NCBI GenBank assembly: GCA_037833965.1
Contig: AP031353.1
Location: 4,032,501 to 4,096,500, forward strand
DNA: 64,000 bases
Origin: Marchantia polymorpha subsp. ruderalis
Taxonomy: Eukaryota; Streptophyta; Marchantiopsida; Marchantiales; Marchantiaceae
Reading direction: 5' to 3'
In this document: positions 1 through 15,800 of the stretch, in pieces
Numbering within the stretch: the first letter of the stretch is position 1
How the letters are laid out: the number at the start of each line of letters is the position of its first letter
The notes under the pieces: model-generated
The model's database searches: none
Seen by the model: the letters and a program-made list of their open reading frames with translations, nothing else
Told to the model about the DNA's origin: nothing
Position numbers and translations under genes: made by a program

Positions 1-3000
1 GATGTGTGCAAAAGAATTGCAAGCTCGGAATGCCGATGCAGGTATGAAGTAGACCGACATACTGGCGTTTAGATCTAGGACACACTGCAGGTGAGGAAGC
101 TGAAGGGCTGGTGATGCACGTTCAATTCTGTATCTTCTATCATTGTTTGGGGGTACACGTAAGTTTCTTGATGTCCCAAACGCACGAGGGAGAAGAAAAA
201 ACTTCCAAAATTAAATCTTTCGATAATATAGAAGCTATGAGAAAGATGTGAGCTCCTCGGAAACCTAGAAAGGAAGTCTAAGTTATCCTGAACGAAGCAC
301 TGCAACTAATGCATTCCCATCGCTCTTGCTGCAAGGTTCTTGCACTTGGTCAAGATGGTTCCGAAATCGGGGGACAGTATAGCCTCTAAATGTGTAATGA
401 CATTGCAGGAACAAAATATGGTTCAAAGTATGCTGCGCATTCTGACTTGTCTCTCGCAACCGGAGCTGACAGACAGTAAGTCATCTACTGCTTCTCTGCA
501 TATGCAGTGAGACTTGTCTCGGATGGATTCAATTGTTCGTTAGTTGCCTAGCTTTCCATGGCAAATGATGACTATCGAAAGTTGTCAATGTTTCCTGAAA
601 ATGTTAAATCTATGATTACCTTTCAAGTTTTCATATGGTACGAAGTAGTTTAAAATGAAGTTGTCAATGTATCGTTTTGAACATGTCTGATGGAAACGAA
701 TTCACATATTTGCTCACGTGGAAGAGTCTTTTAATGATGCAGAGATAATGTCAGAAAAGATGGATGGAAACTTGAGGGCTACATGGGTTGATTGCATTAC
801 ACTTTTCGCGTTGGTTTGGTCCGTCGGCGCTTGTATGGACACAGATCAGAGAACAAAATTTGACTTTCTTTTAAAGAAACTTTTGGTACTTCTCTTACTA
901 GCTCGTACGATTACCACACTACACCATAGACTCTGTGATGTTGGCAAGAAGAAAACAAACTATTCGCAAGATTCAGAATATTGTTCATGTGCTACTCTGC
1001 CTGCTTGAATAATTGCTCGAAAACAAAAAACTTAAAGCTGGGAAACATTTAGCTTATGTCAGCAACTTGTGCTAATCAGGATGGATTGTGTTGATGTGTT
1101 CATTCACATGATTCTACAGGCAAATCAGCCGCCGGAAGAATACAAACCACATATACTAACACCAGCGCGAAAAGTGGCCATTAATTTTCCGGATGGAAAA
1201 TCTGTATACGATTGCGTTTTCAGAAAAGACAAAGGGAAATGGGGTCTGTGGTTGGACTTCGTTGACGATCAAGGCCCCGCGGTAGATGCAGACTTCGTTA
1301 AAATTATAGTGTCAACAGCAGACACTGCGAAATATACATTCATGTTTCAGACTATCATTGATAAAAACATGCCTTTACTACTGGCTGGTCCGACAGGAAC
1401 AGGAAAGTCCGTGTACGTAAAGCAGTACATGATGAAGCTAGATCCTGCGAAGTAAGTTCTCTTAGGCGCAGATCTGGAGTCTAGAAGTCTACCCTCTCAA
1501 AGCAGCCATTTGTAAATATGTATTTCATGAAATCCGAATGTGGCATATGTATATTTGAAGATATAACATCAAGTTTATTCCTTGCTTCTCTCTGATATAT
1601 ATATATATATATCTATCGTAGTATAAGATCTCTCGGTTGATATTTTGATCAGTAAGAATCAGTGTAGTCACAAGAGCTGCAGTTCATTTCTTAATTTACA
1701 CAGAACTTCTTGCTTTGTAGATGGCAGTCCATGTTCTTCAATTTTTCAGCCCAGACGAGCGCAAATCAGACCCAGGACATCATAGATGGAAAGCTCATAA
1801 AGAGGAGACCAGGAGTGTTTGGACCCCAGAAAGGAAAGCAGTGTGTCATTTTCGTCGATGATCTGAGTATGCCTGCGTTGGAGAAATATGGCGCTCAGCC
1901 ACCAGTTGAACTACTTCGCCAGTGGATGGACCACCACGGCTGGTGAGTTGAAATTCTCTGAACACATAGTAAAAAGATGAGCTCACCATCTGTCACTTAA
2001 GAGATCTTTGCTGATCCACTAAAGCTATGGACCATCCATCATGCACGATCATGTGCAGGTACGATCGTAACGATCTTACCTTCAGAAACATTGAGGACGT
2101 TCAGTTTGTTTCAGCAATGGGTCCTCCAGGTGGAGGAAAGAATCCAGTGACGAACCGCTACCTTCGTCACTTCAACGTCGTGGTCGTTACTGCTTTTTCT
2201 GATCCAACCATGCAGAGGTAATGGGCATCCATGGTTCACGCAGTGAATGGACTTGGACTTATTTCAAGTGTATGCAACAGAAGCATGTTTCTGTTGTGTT
2301 TATATATTCAGTAACGTAAATTAGCTGTTATATTCTCCCTCTTCCGCTCGTGTACAGAGTGAAATATATAATGGTACGCATTATATGCTTGCTGGCTATT
2401 TTCAACTAGAATAGTTGATGCGAGTAATATACCAAAGAGGACGTGAATCACCCTTCAAGTCATACAGGGAAACCAAGGTAGATGGTAGATGGTACAGATG
2501 TAGATGAATAAGAAAGGCTGATCTAGACGGTTAACCTGAAACAAACTGAGCATTGAATTTCGCAAAATGTGATGGTAAAGTAGCTGATTGATCGTTAACA
2601 TTTCGCTTCCCAGAATATTCTCGACATTAGTTGACTTCTGGATGAAAAGGGCGAGATACTCGGCAGCCATATTGAAGCTTAGAGGCCCCTTGGTCAATGC
2701 AACTATTGAAATATATCAAGTTGTACAGAAAGAACTGCTTCCAACACCAGAAAAGTCCCATTATACTTACAACTTGCGAGATCTTGGAAAGGTTCATGTT
2801 CCAGCCTATTCCTTTCAGTTTTACGAGCGTTGGGTGCATAACATTTACCATCAAGTCTTCGATTGCAAGAATTTCCTTGGCTTTCAATATTGGGGAGTTC
2901 TATCTCCTGTTTCTAACTGCAAAGAAGGCAGGGCCCCACCAGAATTGGTGGTCCTTTCAGCCTGGAACGGTCTAGCCAGGAAGACCGCTTCCAATTGAGC

Positions 3001-3851
3001 TGGAGTCGATTGGTCATCTAACCCCACAGCTGCTGCTCTTCGACATATGGCTTTTAGATAGTGTATGCGTTGGTTTCCTCATTCATAACAAGGAGTCTTA
3101 TTGTTGCTATGAAGTGTAGAGTTCTAAGTATCTGTGTAGAGATATTTTAGCTCTCAGGCTGCATCTTCCTCGTCCCAGTTCTCTTCTTCTTACCTTCTCC
3201 CCAATCGTGTCCTCCTAACATCACTCAGCCTGGGCGACAAGAACTCTCAGGGAGTGACAAGCAAGTAGTTATCAGAAACTATGTTGTATCGTTTCAAGAA
3301 AAGTCTTTTATTTCTTTTCAAATCCAAAACAAGAAATATTTCCAACCTTTCCGAGTAAGGAGAATAATTCCTAATATAAACACTAGAAAATATATACATA
3401 TATATAAATAAAGGTTTACATTCTTCATGTTAACTAGTTTAGACACAAAATCTTGCCTGCTGTTGTATTGGGGTTATAATGAAGCTTAGATCTCTACATA
3501 AAATGCATGCAATGAGCAACGAGGAATTCACTTATCTTCAATGACCTCTCTTAGGTGTTTCTCGGTCTTCAATTTGCCCCAATCGAAATAGGAGACGATA
3601 CATATAAGATTGTCCGTTTATGGGCGCATGAGTGCCTCCGGGTTTTTTATGACCGTCTTATCAACGATAAAGATAGACTTTGGTTTTGTGAGCTCTTGGC
3701 CGAGCAGTTGGAGAAGCATTTTCGGGAACGCTTTGGAAAAGTCTATGGGACCTTTTCACACTCCGAGGTCAAGAAGGGAGACATTAGTCCCGCGATTCTC
3801 CAGTACGTCATGGCTGGAGATTTCATGATTCCTGGAGCCGATCCAATGTTG
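1..3851 (+). other. dynein exons 1-8: end of AAA2 and AAA3
   Basis: Exons inferred at 1-41, 409-475, 725-885, 1120-1451, 1721-1942, 2059-2217, 2614-2791 and 3555-3851. The first two carry a CVQKNCK...EQNMVQSM segment that matches the AAA2-AAA3 connection of axonemal chains. Exon 3 has LFALVWSVG. Exon 4 has the AAA3 Walker A motif GPTGTGKS, exon 5 has [12 protein letters not shown] and Walker B, exon 6 has [13 protein letters not shown] [14 protein letters not shown], and exons 7-8 have [16 protein letters not shown] and [13 protein letters not shown]. The acceptor of exon 3 (AG at 723-724) has a weak pyrimidine tract and is the least certain boundary. A (TA)n tract lies in the intron after exon 4 (about 1593-1612). 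Confidence 0.88.
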
Positions 3852-6800
3852 GTAAATATCGATCATTGGCTCAAACGCATTTTTTATCCTGTCTAGAGGG
3901 TCTGAAGCATATATAGGCACGTATTGATGAGAATCCCATCCCTTCTGATGACCATGATCTTACAATGACAACAGTCAGGTTTTTACAAGAGGATTTTGTT
4001 GAGTAGTTCCACGGTGCGCAATGAACTAAGTGAATACGGTTCACCTGTCCAGTGGCTTCACAGAAGAGGGTGTTGTCACATGAAGCTGTGTAGATTAAAG
4101 GTTTGAGAAATCGTTTGCTCCAGTATGTTCAAGTTTCATGAAGAGCACGTGCTTCTGTGTTGCAGTACGATGAGATTACGGACGAGGAACAGCTCTTGAG
4201 AATAATGCTCTCTTACCTCGAAGATTACAATGACCTCACCAGCACTCCCATGAACCTCGTCCTTTTCCAATTTGCCATCCAGCACATCGCTCGAATCTGT
4301 CGAGTCATTAAGCAACCTGGAGGCAACGTGTTGATGGTAGGTGTAGGCGGGAGTGGAAGGCAAAGCTTAGCAAGACTTGCGGCGTTCATCGAAGGCTTTG
4401 ATGTCTACCAGGTCGGTAGACATCATTCTCACAAATCTGTTCTTATGTTTCTATGAAGCCGCAAGATGTTTCTGCTTCAGAGAGCAACATCAGACTCACG
4501 GTTTCACCTTTCAACTTGTTTAGAGTATGTTGAGGATGAGTCATATGTAAAATTCAATTCTTGAGTAAATGTGACATATTTGGATAGGGGGAGAATATGT
4601 GCATGTGAACAGGCCCAGGCCGAGGGCGGAATGTGAGTTGAAGGAAAGATGGAAACAAAGCATTACTGTCTACTTCAGGCTACCTATACTTGGAACTGGC
4701 TGCTCCTTATAATCAGTAGCAAACCAGACATAGCTGCGACATGATAAATAAGAGAGCTTTTAATATTGCACGATTCAGGAAAGGGAAATAGTCGAAGTTT
4801 TCAGACCAGTCTGGTTCTGAGCTTTCAGGGTCTAGATAAGGATCCGTGAAGACTTTAAAGTCTCGCTAAAGCCAACACGTTTAACCTGACATGCTCATCC
4901 TATACTAATGAGTATTGAGAGTAAGAATTTATGCCGATTGAGAGCAGGGGAAGCGGAGAAAATTTACATTGCAGTCTTATGTACCATAGATGAAATTATC
5001 TGGTGCAGGTTGAGCTCTCGAAAAACTTTGGTATGCCAGAATGGCGAGAAAGCATTGGCATCATGCTCCGGAAAGCAGGAGAACTGGATAAAAAAGTGAT
5101 GTTTCTCTTTCCGGATACCCAAATTAAAATGGAGGGATTCGTTGAAGACATCAACTCTCTTCTTAATACAGGAGAGGTGTACATCCCAATCGACATTTGT
5201 CACCATTGATTTGACTTACCTTCAATGTTGCTCGGAAAATTCTTTCAACAGATTACTTTTCTCGATATGAAAGCCAACTTGTTGTAATGCTATCTTTTCC
5301 AGGTGCCGAATCTATATGATGCAGGAGATCTAGGAGCCATATGTGAAGGAATTCGGCCCAGAGCGAAGAGGGCTAAAAGAGACGGATCTAGATTGGAACT
5401 CCTCTCTTTTTTCGTTGACGAGTGCAACAGGAACATGCGTATAGCTCTGGTAGGTGATTCTTAGTTGCATGGGTCTCGATATTCATTGAACATCATTTAT
5501 TTTAACAGAATGTTAAATTAATTTGGCCTTGATGTGGACTGAGGATTGGAAATGAAATCTGGCTGCAATGCCTTGATGCGAACGCGATTTCGTTCTGCAC
5601 ATGATCTACTTCTATCAATTTACATATATGCATATATGTACATATATACATATCTAGGGCCCACTTAATGCTCGGGTTTATCCCGATCTGAGTTACAGCA
5701 AGGTTAAGAGAAGCTGTTTACGTCACATGCACATTTCTTTTCTGTGTCGTCGTGTAAATATCAGTTTCTCGATCTGTGGAGTGATGAGACTCTCAACCAC
5801 TGCATTATTGACTCATGGGAAAGTTACATTTTGATAGAAATCTTTTGTGAATGATCTGACTTTTTTAGTGACTGCAGAGTTGAGTGTAGTGAAATATGGG
5901 GATGTCGGGATTGGGAGCAAGGCTGACTGTCACTGTGACCTGTCTTTCCAGTTTGAAATCTCTGTCATAAATTACACTCTTACATAAGCAGTAAAATCAT
6001 GTCGATGTGTATTATCTTTAGTTTATGTTCTTTACGTTGATCAGTAGATACAGTGGTGATACAAAGTCATGATTGTTACCCTGCAACTAGTAGGTGGAAT
6101 AACAAGGTAAGGAAAAACATGTAGCTTTGGATGTAATTCTTTTTTAATGAAGCGAGGTGCTGTTACACGAAGCAAGTCATGTTCCTGTGAGGAAATCGAT
6201 TACTGGACAGACCGCATAGATATTACAGAATCTTGCTGTAGAAAAGTCAACACACCCAACTATTGGTCGGAACCGGCAGCGGAGCTTGCAATTGACATGC
6301 GATCTAGATACTAATAATATTCCCGCGTGAAGCTCCAGTTTGGTTTGATTAACCTACAAAAACGTGTCAAAATCTGTTCACGATGCAGGCTTTCAGTCCA
6401 ATTGGTGATACTTTCAGAGAGCGTCTCAGGAAGTTTCCATCCCTCGTTAACTGCTGCACAATCGACTGGTTCAGTGCTTGGCCAACAGAGGTAGCAACTC
6501 TCACAAGATTTCTCGTGTCTGATAGAAGACTTAACTAAATAACTCACTTTTATTTCTTCCATGAAAAAAGGTCGCAAGAGTTGAATGTTGGAATTTAGAA
6601 TCTTCTATTACATGTTTCAGTTTTAAAATGAAAAAAAAAGTAATATACAAAATTAACAATCTGATTCGTCCAAATATTATTTTTTTGAAGATAATGGCTC
6701 ACTTGAATTTATGGTGTTCAAAAAAAAATCATAAATTGAAAATAAATAACAATACAATAGTCAGAATTCGAATTTTTTATTAATTCTGAAGGATCAATTT

Positions 6801-9800
6801 TTTCAACCAAGCATTTTGGATATTGATGCGACGGTACTTTTAAAATTTTGATCCGAAGCATTTTATACTTTACATTAACAGACATAAAGTAGTTAAAGTA
6901 ACATTATATTCAGCTAAAAACTTTCATCTTGGATGAGTAGAGCATATGTGATATCTACAATAAATATCCAAATTAAATTCTGAAGCAACGTAGTCTTGTA
7001 TAACATAGCAAAGGTTCAATGCTTGTATCGTCAAGATTAATTCCAACGAATTTTAAAGGTCTTGATATAAATTAGGAAAATCCCTACACTCTTTTTGCAC
7101 TGTGACAGATGAGCTATTTTGATATTTTGAATGATACGTGTTCCAAATTGAGAGTCTAATAGTAGAATGTAATGTAAATATCGATACTGATACATCAAAT
7201 CTTCACTCATCGAATATCACTACAAATATACCTGAAAAGTTGTGAATAAATCTCATATTTTAGTTTGAGATCTTCAATCCACTTTACAGTGCACAAACGC
7301 GTCTTAATCGATAGTTGATTAATATTTGAGGTTTTGACTCAAATTAGTCTCCGAAATCTAACCCACGTATGTGCACGTTTTTCTTTAATAACTCTGAACT
7401 CCTAGACATAATTTTCGGTAAGCTGTTTCTTTTAGGATTTCGCCTAATTTCAGGCAGTGCTATACTCCAATGCAGTCATTCAGACTAAAAAACTGTGCTC
7501 CTGTACTCTTTACTCCAAGTGAAAATTATGAGTTTACGTGAGTAATCAGCGTGTTATGATAATTATGAATTGTGAAGTTTACGAAGGACTTTTCTAACGC
7601 CAACATCGTTTTGATATGCTGTAAATTAGGCACTGCGGTCTGTGGCAGTGAGGTTTCTAGCAACACTGAATGCTGAACGGAAAGTTATACGAGAAATAGT
7701 AGACATTACTGTTTATTTTCACACATCTGTCCAGGTTCCCATCTAACTTACCTCTGGTTTTGGAAACAAATCCTTTTACAAGTGGGCATTTTATAAACAA
7801 CAGCCTTGCCTATTACAAACGATATCTTATTCCTGAAAAAAAAACCACATCTTATATATAGAGAGAGAGGTTCCATGAGTTTCGATTTCCAGCAGAGTAT
7901 GTGTAAACTGAGATACGAATTTGCGTTGAGGATTTTTTTCAGGAAATGGCAGTTGACTACTTTACGCAACTTCGTCGGTATTGCTATGTCACACCCACAA
8001 GCTTTCTAGAGCTGATAAACCTCTACAAGACTCTTCTGGAACAGAAACAGAACGAAGTTAAGGGTTTCAAGCATAGGTCATTATGCAGACCTATCATTTC
8101 ATAATCACTTCTGATGAAAGTCAGTACATAAAACACTGGAAAATTACGCATCATCGGGAATATTTTAATTTATCGAGTCCAAAAGTGGACGACTGGAGTA
8201 CATGCTTCGTTTGTGAAACTTATTTGTAACGATCATCATATTGTCTTCATACATTGTCTTCCGCAACTAAGAACTAGATTCAGGAACCTTGTTCCAGAAT
8301 AAACTATGTTGCTAGATGTAGAGATATCAATCACATTTCTACATCTTTTAACTCCTGAAGCTCTGCCCAATATGCCAAAATCAGGTACGAGATGGGTCTG
8401 CTTAAGTTGGAAAAGTCAGCTGAAGACGTGAACGTTATGGGGAGAGAGCTAGAGTTATTACAACCAAAGTTAGATGCTTCCACCCAGGAAGTCATGGATC
8501 TTCTAAGGGTATGTTTTATCCTACTCTTGTTCCATGTGCAAACAGGAAAATGACTGATGATTATAAACAAGTAATGTTATGGACGTATTCAGTCATTAAG
8601 TTGTTTGACTTAATCAGAATGAGACGTAACACAACTACTGATTAATTAGAATTTATTTATCATCTTTATAGTGGAAGATGCAATGGTTTCTAACAAATTT
8701 GCATCCAATTCAATCACTAAACGTAGATAATGATATGGAAAATAGCACAGCATGATTAGAAAAAGAGTTTCTTGGGCGCCTGTACGCCTGTGCACCTGCT
8801 TTGCCCTTTTACATTCAAGGATCGGGTATTTTGAATTTAGGTCTAACTTATTTCTTCAAACAGTTTCACTGTGCATGAGCCCCCAAAAAAAATGGTGAAG
8901 ATAAAATACAGCGTCCTGCCATACATTCAGGGGTTTCTGGCTATTTCAGTGCGTATTTTATTTGGGTCAGAGAAAGGGATGAACTTAGGTTGCCGAGATG
9001 GCTGTAATATATAACATGGGTCTCACCTGGATATAGCACAAGACAGCTAAAGGCCTCACGAAAAAGCATGCGCACATCCTCTGATGAATGCTGCTCACTA
9101 TGAATCAAAAATCTTTATGATGTTCAAGAGCAGGTGATTGACAGAGAGACGGTAGAAGCTAACAAAGTCAGAACTGTCGTTTTGGCGGAAGAAGCTGCTG
9201 CTAACATCAAAGCAGATGAAGCGAAGGCGATAAAAGAGGATACTGAAGCTGAGCTTCAGATTGTTATGCCTATCTTGGAAGAAGCACTGAGGGTATGATT
9301 ATGTCGTAAGCCTCAATAAGATGATAGATGTTCCCCTACAAAGGGAGTGTAGTATCCTTAAGTTGAATTGAGTGGATATTTAAAGAGGCAACCTTTATTC
9401 TGTCATGTCCAGGCCCTTGATACGCTTACCAAGAACGACATTTCTGAGCTGAAGGGTATGAAAAGCCCACCTCTACCTGTTCGGATAGTCATGGAGGCTG
9501 TTTGCATTATGAAAAATATCAAGCCAACAAGGATGAAGGATCCATCCGGTTCTGGGAAGGTAAGAAAACTCGTAATCTCTGCTGTACGTCGTAAACAGCA
9601 CGTCATGGTCTTTGTTGTTGACAGGATTCGAACAAAGGGATAAACCACTAGATCCAAAAGTAAGCCCTTAAGCTTTTCTGTTCCGGCCACTCCGGTGCAA
9701 AGCTAAAAAAGACGAACAAACTTCATAGCAGACGACAGAGTCTACAGTAAGCTTCTTCGCTGTAGCTGGAAAGTTTGGAGAATTTGACGTATGGCTAGCA

Positions 9801-12800
9801 AGTCCTCTTCTGTGTATGAAGTGGTGTCTTTAAGCGGGGGACTCAAGAATCATATTTCGGTTACAGTTTCGGTCATTTCATTCTTACACTTAACTTACTG
9901 TCAAAGATCTCAACGAAAATCTGTGTATTAAGTGTGTTGACAATATTTTTGCTAATATTCAAGTATCTCATACTTGGAGCGATGACCAGGTTCGGCTTGG
10001 TCTCGACATCGTTCTGTGACTTTGAATATCGTCGAGTACTTACTGATGGTAGTAACAATATATGAAGACTCGTTGTTATTTCACACCTTCACCGGAACGA
10101 CTACCAAATTCTACAAAAGTCTTCCTCTGTTTCTCTCTTTACCTCATCATTGCGTAGCTGTTAGCTTAACACCATTAAACTGCATGCAGATGATTGATGA
10201 TTACTGGGAGAGCAGTAAGAAGATGCTTGCAGACGCTGATTTTCTGAAGAGTTTAAAAGAGTATGACAAGGACAATATTCCACCGGCAGTGATTGTGAAA
10301 GTTCGCCCGTAAGGCTCGATCTCCCTTGGGTTGTCTGTCAATATTCAAATCTTCTTTTCTAGCGTTTCAATGTCTCGAATCTATGACAACAGTAATGGAG
10401 GATAAGTCTAGGCCTTCAATGTTAATTCAAGAGCAAAGTTTTGATTGTCCTGAAGCCACTGATTTGAAGCTTCCACTTTGATAATGTTCATAGTGTTTCC
10501 AAATGTCCTTTTAGACTAGACCAATAATGTATGTGAATTCCATTTATATATTATACCTGTCAGTTATTCTTATGTCAGTAATATTACATTCTGGTGAAGC
10601 TGACAAGGAGACTTTATTCACAAGATCTAGAAATGCGATTATCAGCAATCACAGGCTTATTTTTTGCGAGTCTTTCTAATCATTGGATCAATAAGACAGA
10701 TACATCGAGAATCCGGACATGGATCCAACGAAGATTCAGGCTGTCTCTAAGGCAGCTTACGGTCTCTGCTGTTGGATTGGCGCGATGGAAAAGTACGACA
10801 AAGCTGCAAAGATCGTTGCTCCTAAACAAGCAGCCCTTAAAGTTGCAGAAGGTGAATACAAAGAAGTGATGTCGAAACTAAAAGAAAAGCAGGATGCTCT
10901 CAAAGTGGTAAGTCACCAAATAGAAAGGAGCTCGTAGAATTTAGCATCCTTCAAAACATGAGTAAACGATGTGAATTGTCTACATCAGTTGAATTGAAGT
11001 GGTGAGAAATTCAGATACCTGAACAACGAAAACGGAATGCCAAAACAGGTAGAAGCAAGACTCGCCGAGCTTGATGCAACACTTCTGGAAGCTAGGGAGA
11101 AGAAGAAGGCTGTGCAAGATGAAGCAGATACGTGTGCTATGAAGATTAGTCGAGCAAACCAGCTTATGACTGGTTTGGGAGGAGAAAAAACGCGTTGGAC
11201 GGCTAGCGCGGAGGCCTTCGGCCAGACTTACATCAAGCTCACTGGGGACATCTTGCTAGCATCGGGAATGATTTCATATCTCGGAGTTTTCACTCCTGCC
11301 TTCCGGGACATAGCCATCAAGGTGAGTACTGTCACTGCTGAGTTTTTTGGAGTTTATCAATAGCGAGAGATGGCAGGTGTGGAGCGTGTTTCTCGACTCT
11401 CTCTCTCAATTTCGAAAATTATTTTCTAGCTGTTCTCCATGTTCGCTAAACCATGAACTTCAAAAAATAATCTCAGAAAACTCCTTAGGCTATTGCTTTT
11501 CTAATAAGAACTTTGAACCGTCACTGTTCACCAGAATTGGTGGCAAATGTGCAAAGACAGAAGGGTGCCATGCTCCGATAGTTTTTCTTTGAGCTCCATA
11601 CTTGCAGACCCTGTCCAAGTTCGAGCTTGGAACATTGCAGGTTTACCCAAAGATAGCAGTTCGGTGGATAATGGCGCAATAGTATCCAACTGTCGAAGGT
11701 GGCCTCTCATGATTGATCCTCAGGTAGGTCGATACATCAAATATGAACTTAGTCTAGTATGTATTCTCGAGAAGTCCCGGAGAGAACTCAGAAGTTTAGA
11801 GCAGAGATATCTCAGCATTTCCTAGAATCCTCGTAACTGTTATACTGAGTCTGATCTCAGGAAGCACGATAAATCTCAATTCTCTACAAGGGCGTATGTC
11901 TGACTGTAGAGAAATTAAGTGTACAGAGATTATGATACTTACCGTATATCAAGCGTTCAAGTTGGTAGAGGATGAATAATTCCTAGTACCTTTTTGAAAA
12001 CTGTATTCTGGTCCAAATCAATGCAAGTGAGAGTTCGTTGAAAAGCTTTATTTATTTCTCTGCAATCATGTTGCATATGTACAGTTTGGTAACTATGGGT
12101 TGCTACAGGGTCAGGCTAACAAATGGGTAAAAAATATGGAAGGAGAGAAGCTCGTGATCTGCAAGCTTGCTGACACTGATTTCTTGCGAAAACTGGAGAA
12201 CGCAATCCAGGTCTTTTTCATCCCTAGAGCAACCATAAACGTCTGTGCTTTTGTTAAACCAGCCTTATTTTGGTTAATGAGCTCAGATGCGATCATATCG
12301 TCTGATGCACTTCAAATGAAAATGAACCCTTTCTTTATAACCCAATAGACTGTTTCTAAAAGTTAAACTAATGCCTTCCCGTCAACTCTTTGAACCAAAC
12401 AACCAGTTCGGAAAGTCTGTACTGCTGGAGAACATAGGCACGGAGCTTGATGCTGTTCTTGAGCCAGTTCTGCTGCGATCAACCTTCAAACATAGTGGAA
12501 GTATCTGTATCAAACTTGGTGATAACATACTGGAGTATCATAACAAGTTTCGTTTGTATATCACAACGAAATTGAGAAATCCACATTACAGCCCTGAAAT
12601 TTCTGCGAAGGTAAATTCACAGATGTTTTGAACTACATGTATGTATAATGCTGCTCATTATAATCTCACAAACTCATTTCAGGCTCTTTCAACTGACTCT
12701 ATCGGGTAATGTTCACAGGTTACACTTCTAAATTTCATGATAACAACGGAAGGACTCATTGATCAACTGCTTGGTATAGCAGTAGCTAAGGAGAGGCCAG

Positions 12801-15800
12801 AATTGGAGGAACAAAAGAATCAACTAATTATTCAGGGAGCCAAAAATAAACAGCAGCTGAAGGAGATTGAAGACAAGACGTTAGAAGTACTTTCACAAGA
12901 AGGAAATATTTTGGAAGATGAGACTGGTATTCAGGTACTAGCAAAAGATCTCAATTCTATAGTTATGAAATCTGTGTACTATAAGGTCCTGAAAAAGAAT
13001 ATTGAACGGGCGGTTGAGTCTTCGGAGTGAAGATAGAATTCATCAGGAAAATCTTACAATTTTACGTGAGAAGTCAAATACCTTGAATATTAAAATGTAT
13101 TTTTTCCAATCTATGTATGTATATAATGAATTATAGCTGTATAAAAAAGAAAGTCATAGTTATACGGCCTTTCTTATTTGCTTGAATAAAGAACTAACGT
13201 AATCATACTGGCTGATGGTAATCATACCGTCTCCCTTTCTGCTCTCCTATAAGATACAATTAATACAGATACCCTGCCTGAGCTGCCGTGAACAGGCATC
13301 AAGGTTAATAATAGGATGCGTAGTACCTGAGTTTTACGTTTTAAGTTTTGAGCCAAGTTAAGTTGCTAATTAAAACACGATGTGGAGATCTTGTAGGTAT
13401 TGAACTCATCTAAGATTCTCTCGGAGGATATTACTGAAAAACAGAGGGTTGCTGAAACCACAGAAGCAGTCATTGATGAGACTCGAATGTCTTACATTCC
13501 TGTGGCAAAACTTGCTTCTATATTGTTTTTCTGTGTTTCAGGTAATTAGGTCGTATCTGAGTCGAATCTCTTTGATGAGAGCTAGATGAATGAGAAGGTT
13601 GAAAGCTGAAATTCTACATTACGGGCCTCTTAGTGCGCGATATGAGACCTCTACATAACCGTTCATAGTAATGATAAGCACTTGGAAGCACTTTGGATAC
13701 CAATGGTGAACCTAAAACTCTAATAAGAATCTTACAAGTATCTGAGAAATAGCATTTCCCGGCATGTGGTTGCAGACATGGCAAACATTGAACCAATGTA
13801 CCAGTATTCTCTACCGTGGTTTGTAGAGCTCTTTGTTTCATCCATCCTCAACAGTACAAAGGATCCCGACCTCAATATACGCCTTGAAAACCTAAATATT
13901 CATTTCAAATACTCTATATACTGTAACGTGAGTCGATCCCTTTTCGAGAAAGACAAAATACTCTTTGTGCTTCTCATGAGTATCAAGATTATTGGTGGAG
14001 AAGGACACATGGATCCTGAAGAGGTGAACTATACTACTTTCAAGCTCTGATTCTACCCGTACTAAACTTATCTGCGTGCGTATCTGCTTCGTAGGAGTAA
14101 AGGCTTTTGTGGTAGATATTCACAAATTCAAATCTTGGCTTTAAAGTCTACGAAACATCTCCCAATATTTTATATTGCAGTGTCACTGGCATGGAAACCT
14201 TGACTGAGCTTTCACATAATTGTTACTGCAATTAAAAGTGATGAGCTCTGTATCACCCAGACTAATCAGAAAGAATTGACTGAGTATCTGTTCACATTCT
14301 CAGCCTCATGTTGGATGGACCGTTCTTGACAGTTGCGATTTTTTATGACCGGGGGAGTTGCCCTTGAGAAGGAGCCTGACAAACCAGAAGGACCTGATGC
14401 CCTTTGGATTAACGATAAGATATGGGGAGAGTTGTATCGACTGTCAAAGGTTGCTTATCCTCTTCTTTTGATACAAATTACGTTTGGTACACTGACGATT
14501 ACCTTTGCATAAATGATCACGTATATTCTGGCAGTCCAAAGATAAAATCCACTCTGCTGTAAAAGGCACGAGTAAATTTGAAAATAGTCAGAAATAGATC
14601 AGTGATTGATGAACTGATTTGAATTAAAGTCGATGGTAAAATAAAGCATGAGATGAAATTCGAAACGAATCAACAATATGATTTCAGGAAACTGCATAAC
14701 TTTGTTAAACGTTCTAAGGAGATTTTTCATCGATAAATTGTACCTGTTACTGATATATTGTTTGTGCCTGATCGCAGCTTGAAAATTTCACAGATTTGTA
14801 TCTCAACATTGGAAATGAAATCAAACACTGGCGAAGGATCTTCGATAGCACAAAGCCTCAGGTGAAAAAAGCTGTACATCGACATCAGTTTTGTTCATAC
14901 GAGAGGGTTATGACTGGGCGCTAGCGAACTTCGTCTTACGCAACATTGATTATACGTAAAAACAACAAATCCAGCCTTACGCAGAATCATGCGATCTTTC
15001 GGTTAATTTGATTGAAGAATTATTGGTTACGTTTTATGTAGTAGGACCAGAAGGTATAGCATTTTTCCAACAGTGCTACTTATTCCTCGTATTCTATAAG
15101 CTCAATTTATGTTGGTATGATGTTTGTGTTGATGTATTCAGGAGGAACCTCTTCCTAGTCCATGGGCTGAAGATTTACATACATTTCAAAAGCTGTTGAT
15201 ACTGCGGGCTATAAGACCGGACAAGGTACTGAAACATACAAGTGATTGTTAGCGTGACGTAACTCTTTTCTGCAGCCAGACGTGATTGTCCAAACTACAT
15301 AAGTTATGTGGAAACCACCGACAAATCAGGTCTCATGCTCAATTTTCATCTCATCTAGAATTCTCCCTAACTTACCCAGAAACTCCTTGGTGGAAATTCT
15401 AGTGAGTAGAACTGAGAAACATCGATAGGGCTGTGTATTATACATATGTGTATTTAATCTGCTTAAGTCTTCTGTATCCACATTAGTAAATGGAAAAGCA
15501 ATATTATTTAGTATAGGCTGTTGTATAGAAAAGCAACTTGAATCATTAACGGCTAATTAAGTGATAGAACTTACTATTCTTTGATCTGAGTTACATTCAA
15601 AATGGCCACAAGTATAATCTAGTATCAGATATGTCTCCTCATTTGTATAGTTCGTATGTCTTTGTCATGTAAAATTTATGATCGCAGCTGGAATCCTTAG
15701 GTTACTCTGCATCATTGTCTTAACCACAATCCATAATTTTGCAACTCAGCACAGCGCTGTATTCTGACCGATTCCATAGATGTAAATGAGAAATGAATGA

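Noticed and set aside
2627..2887. Minus-strand open frame opposite dynein exon 7
   Set aside because: Antisense shadow of a conserved AAA3 exon.
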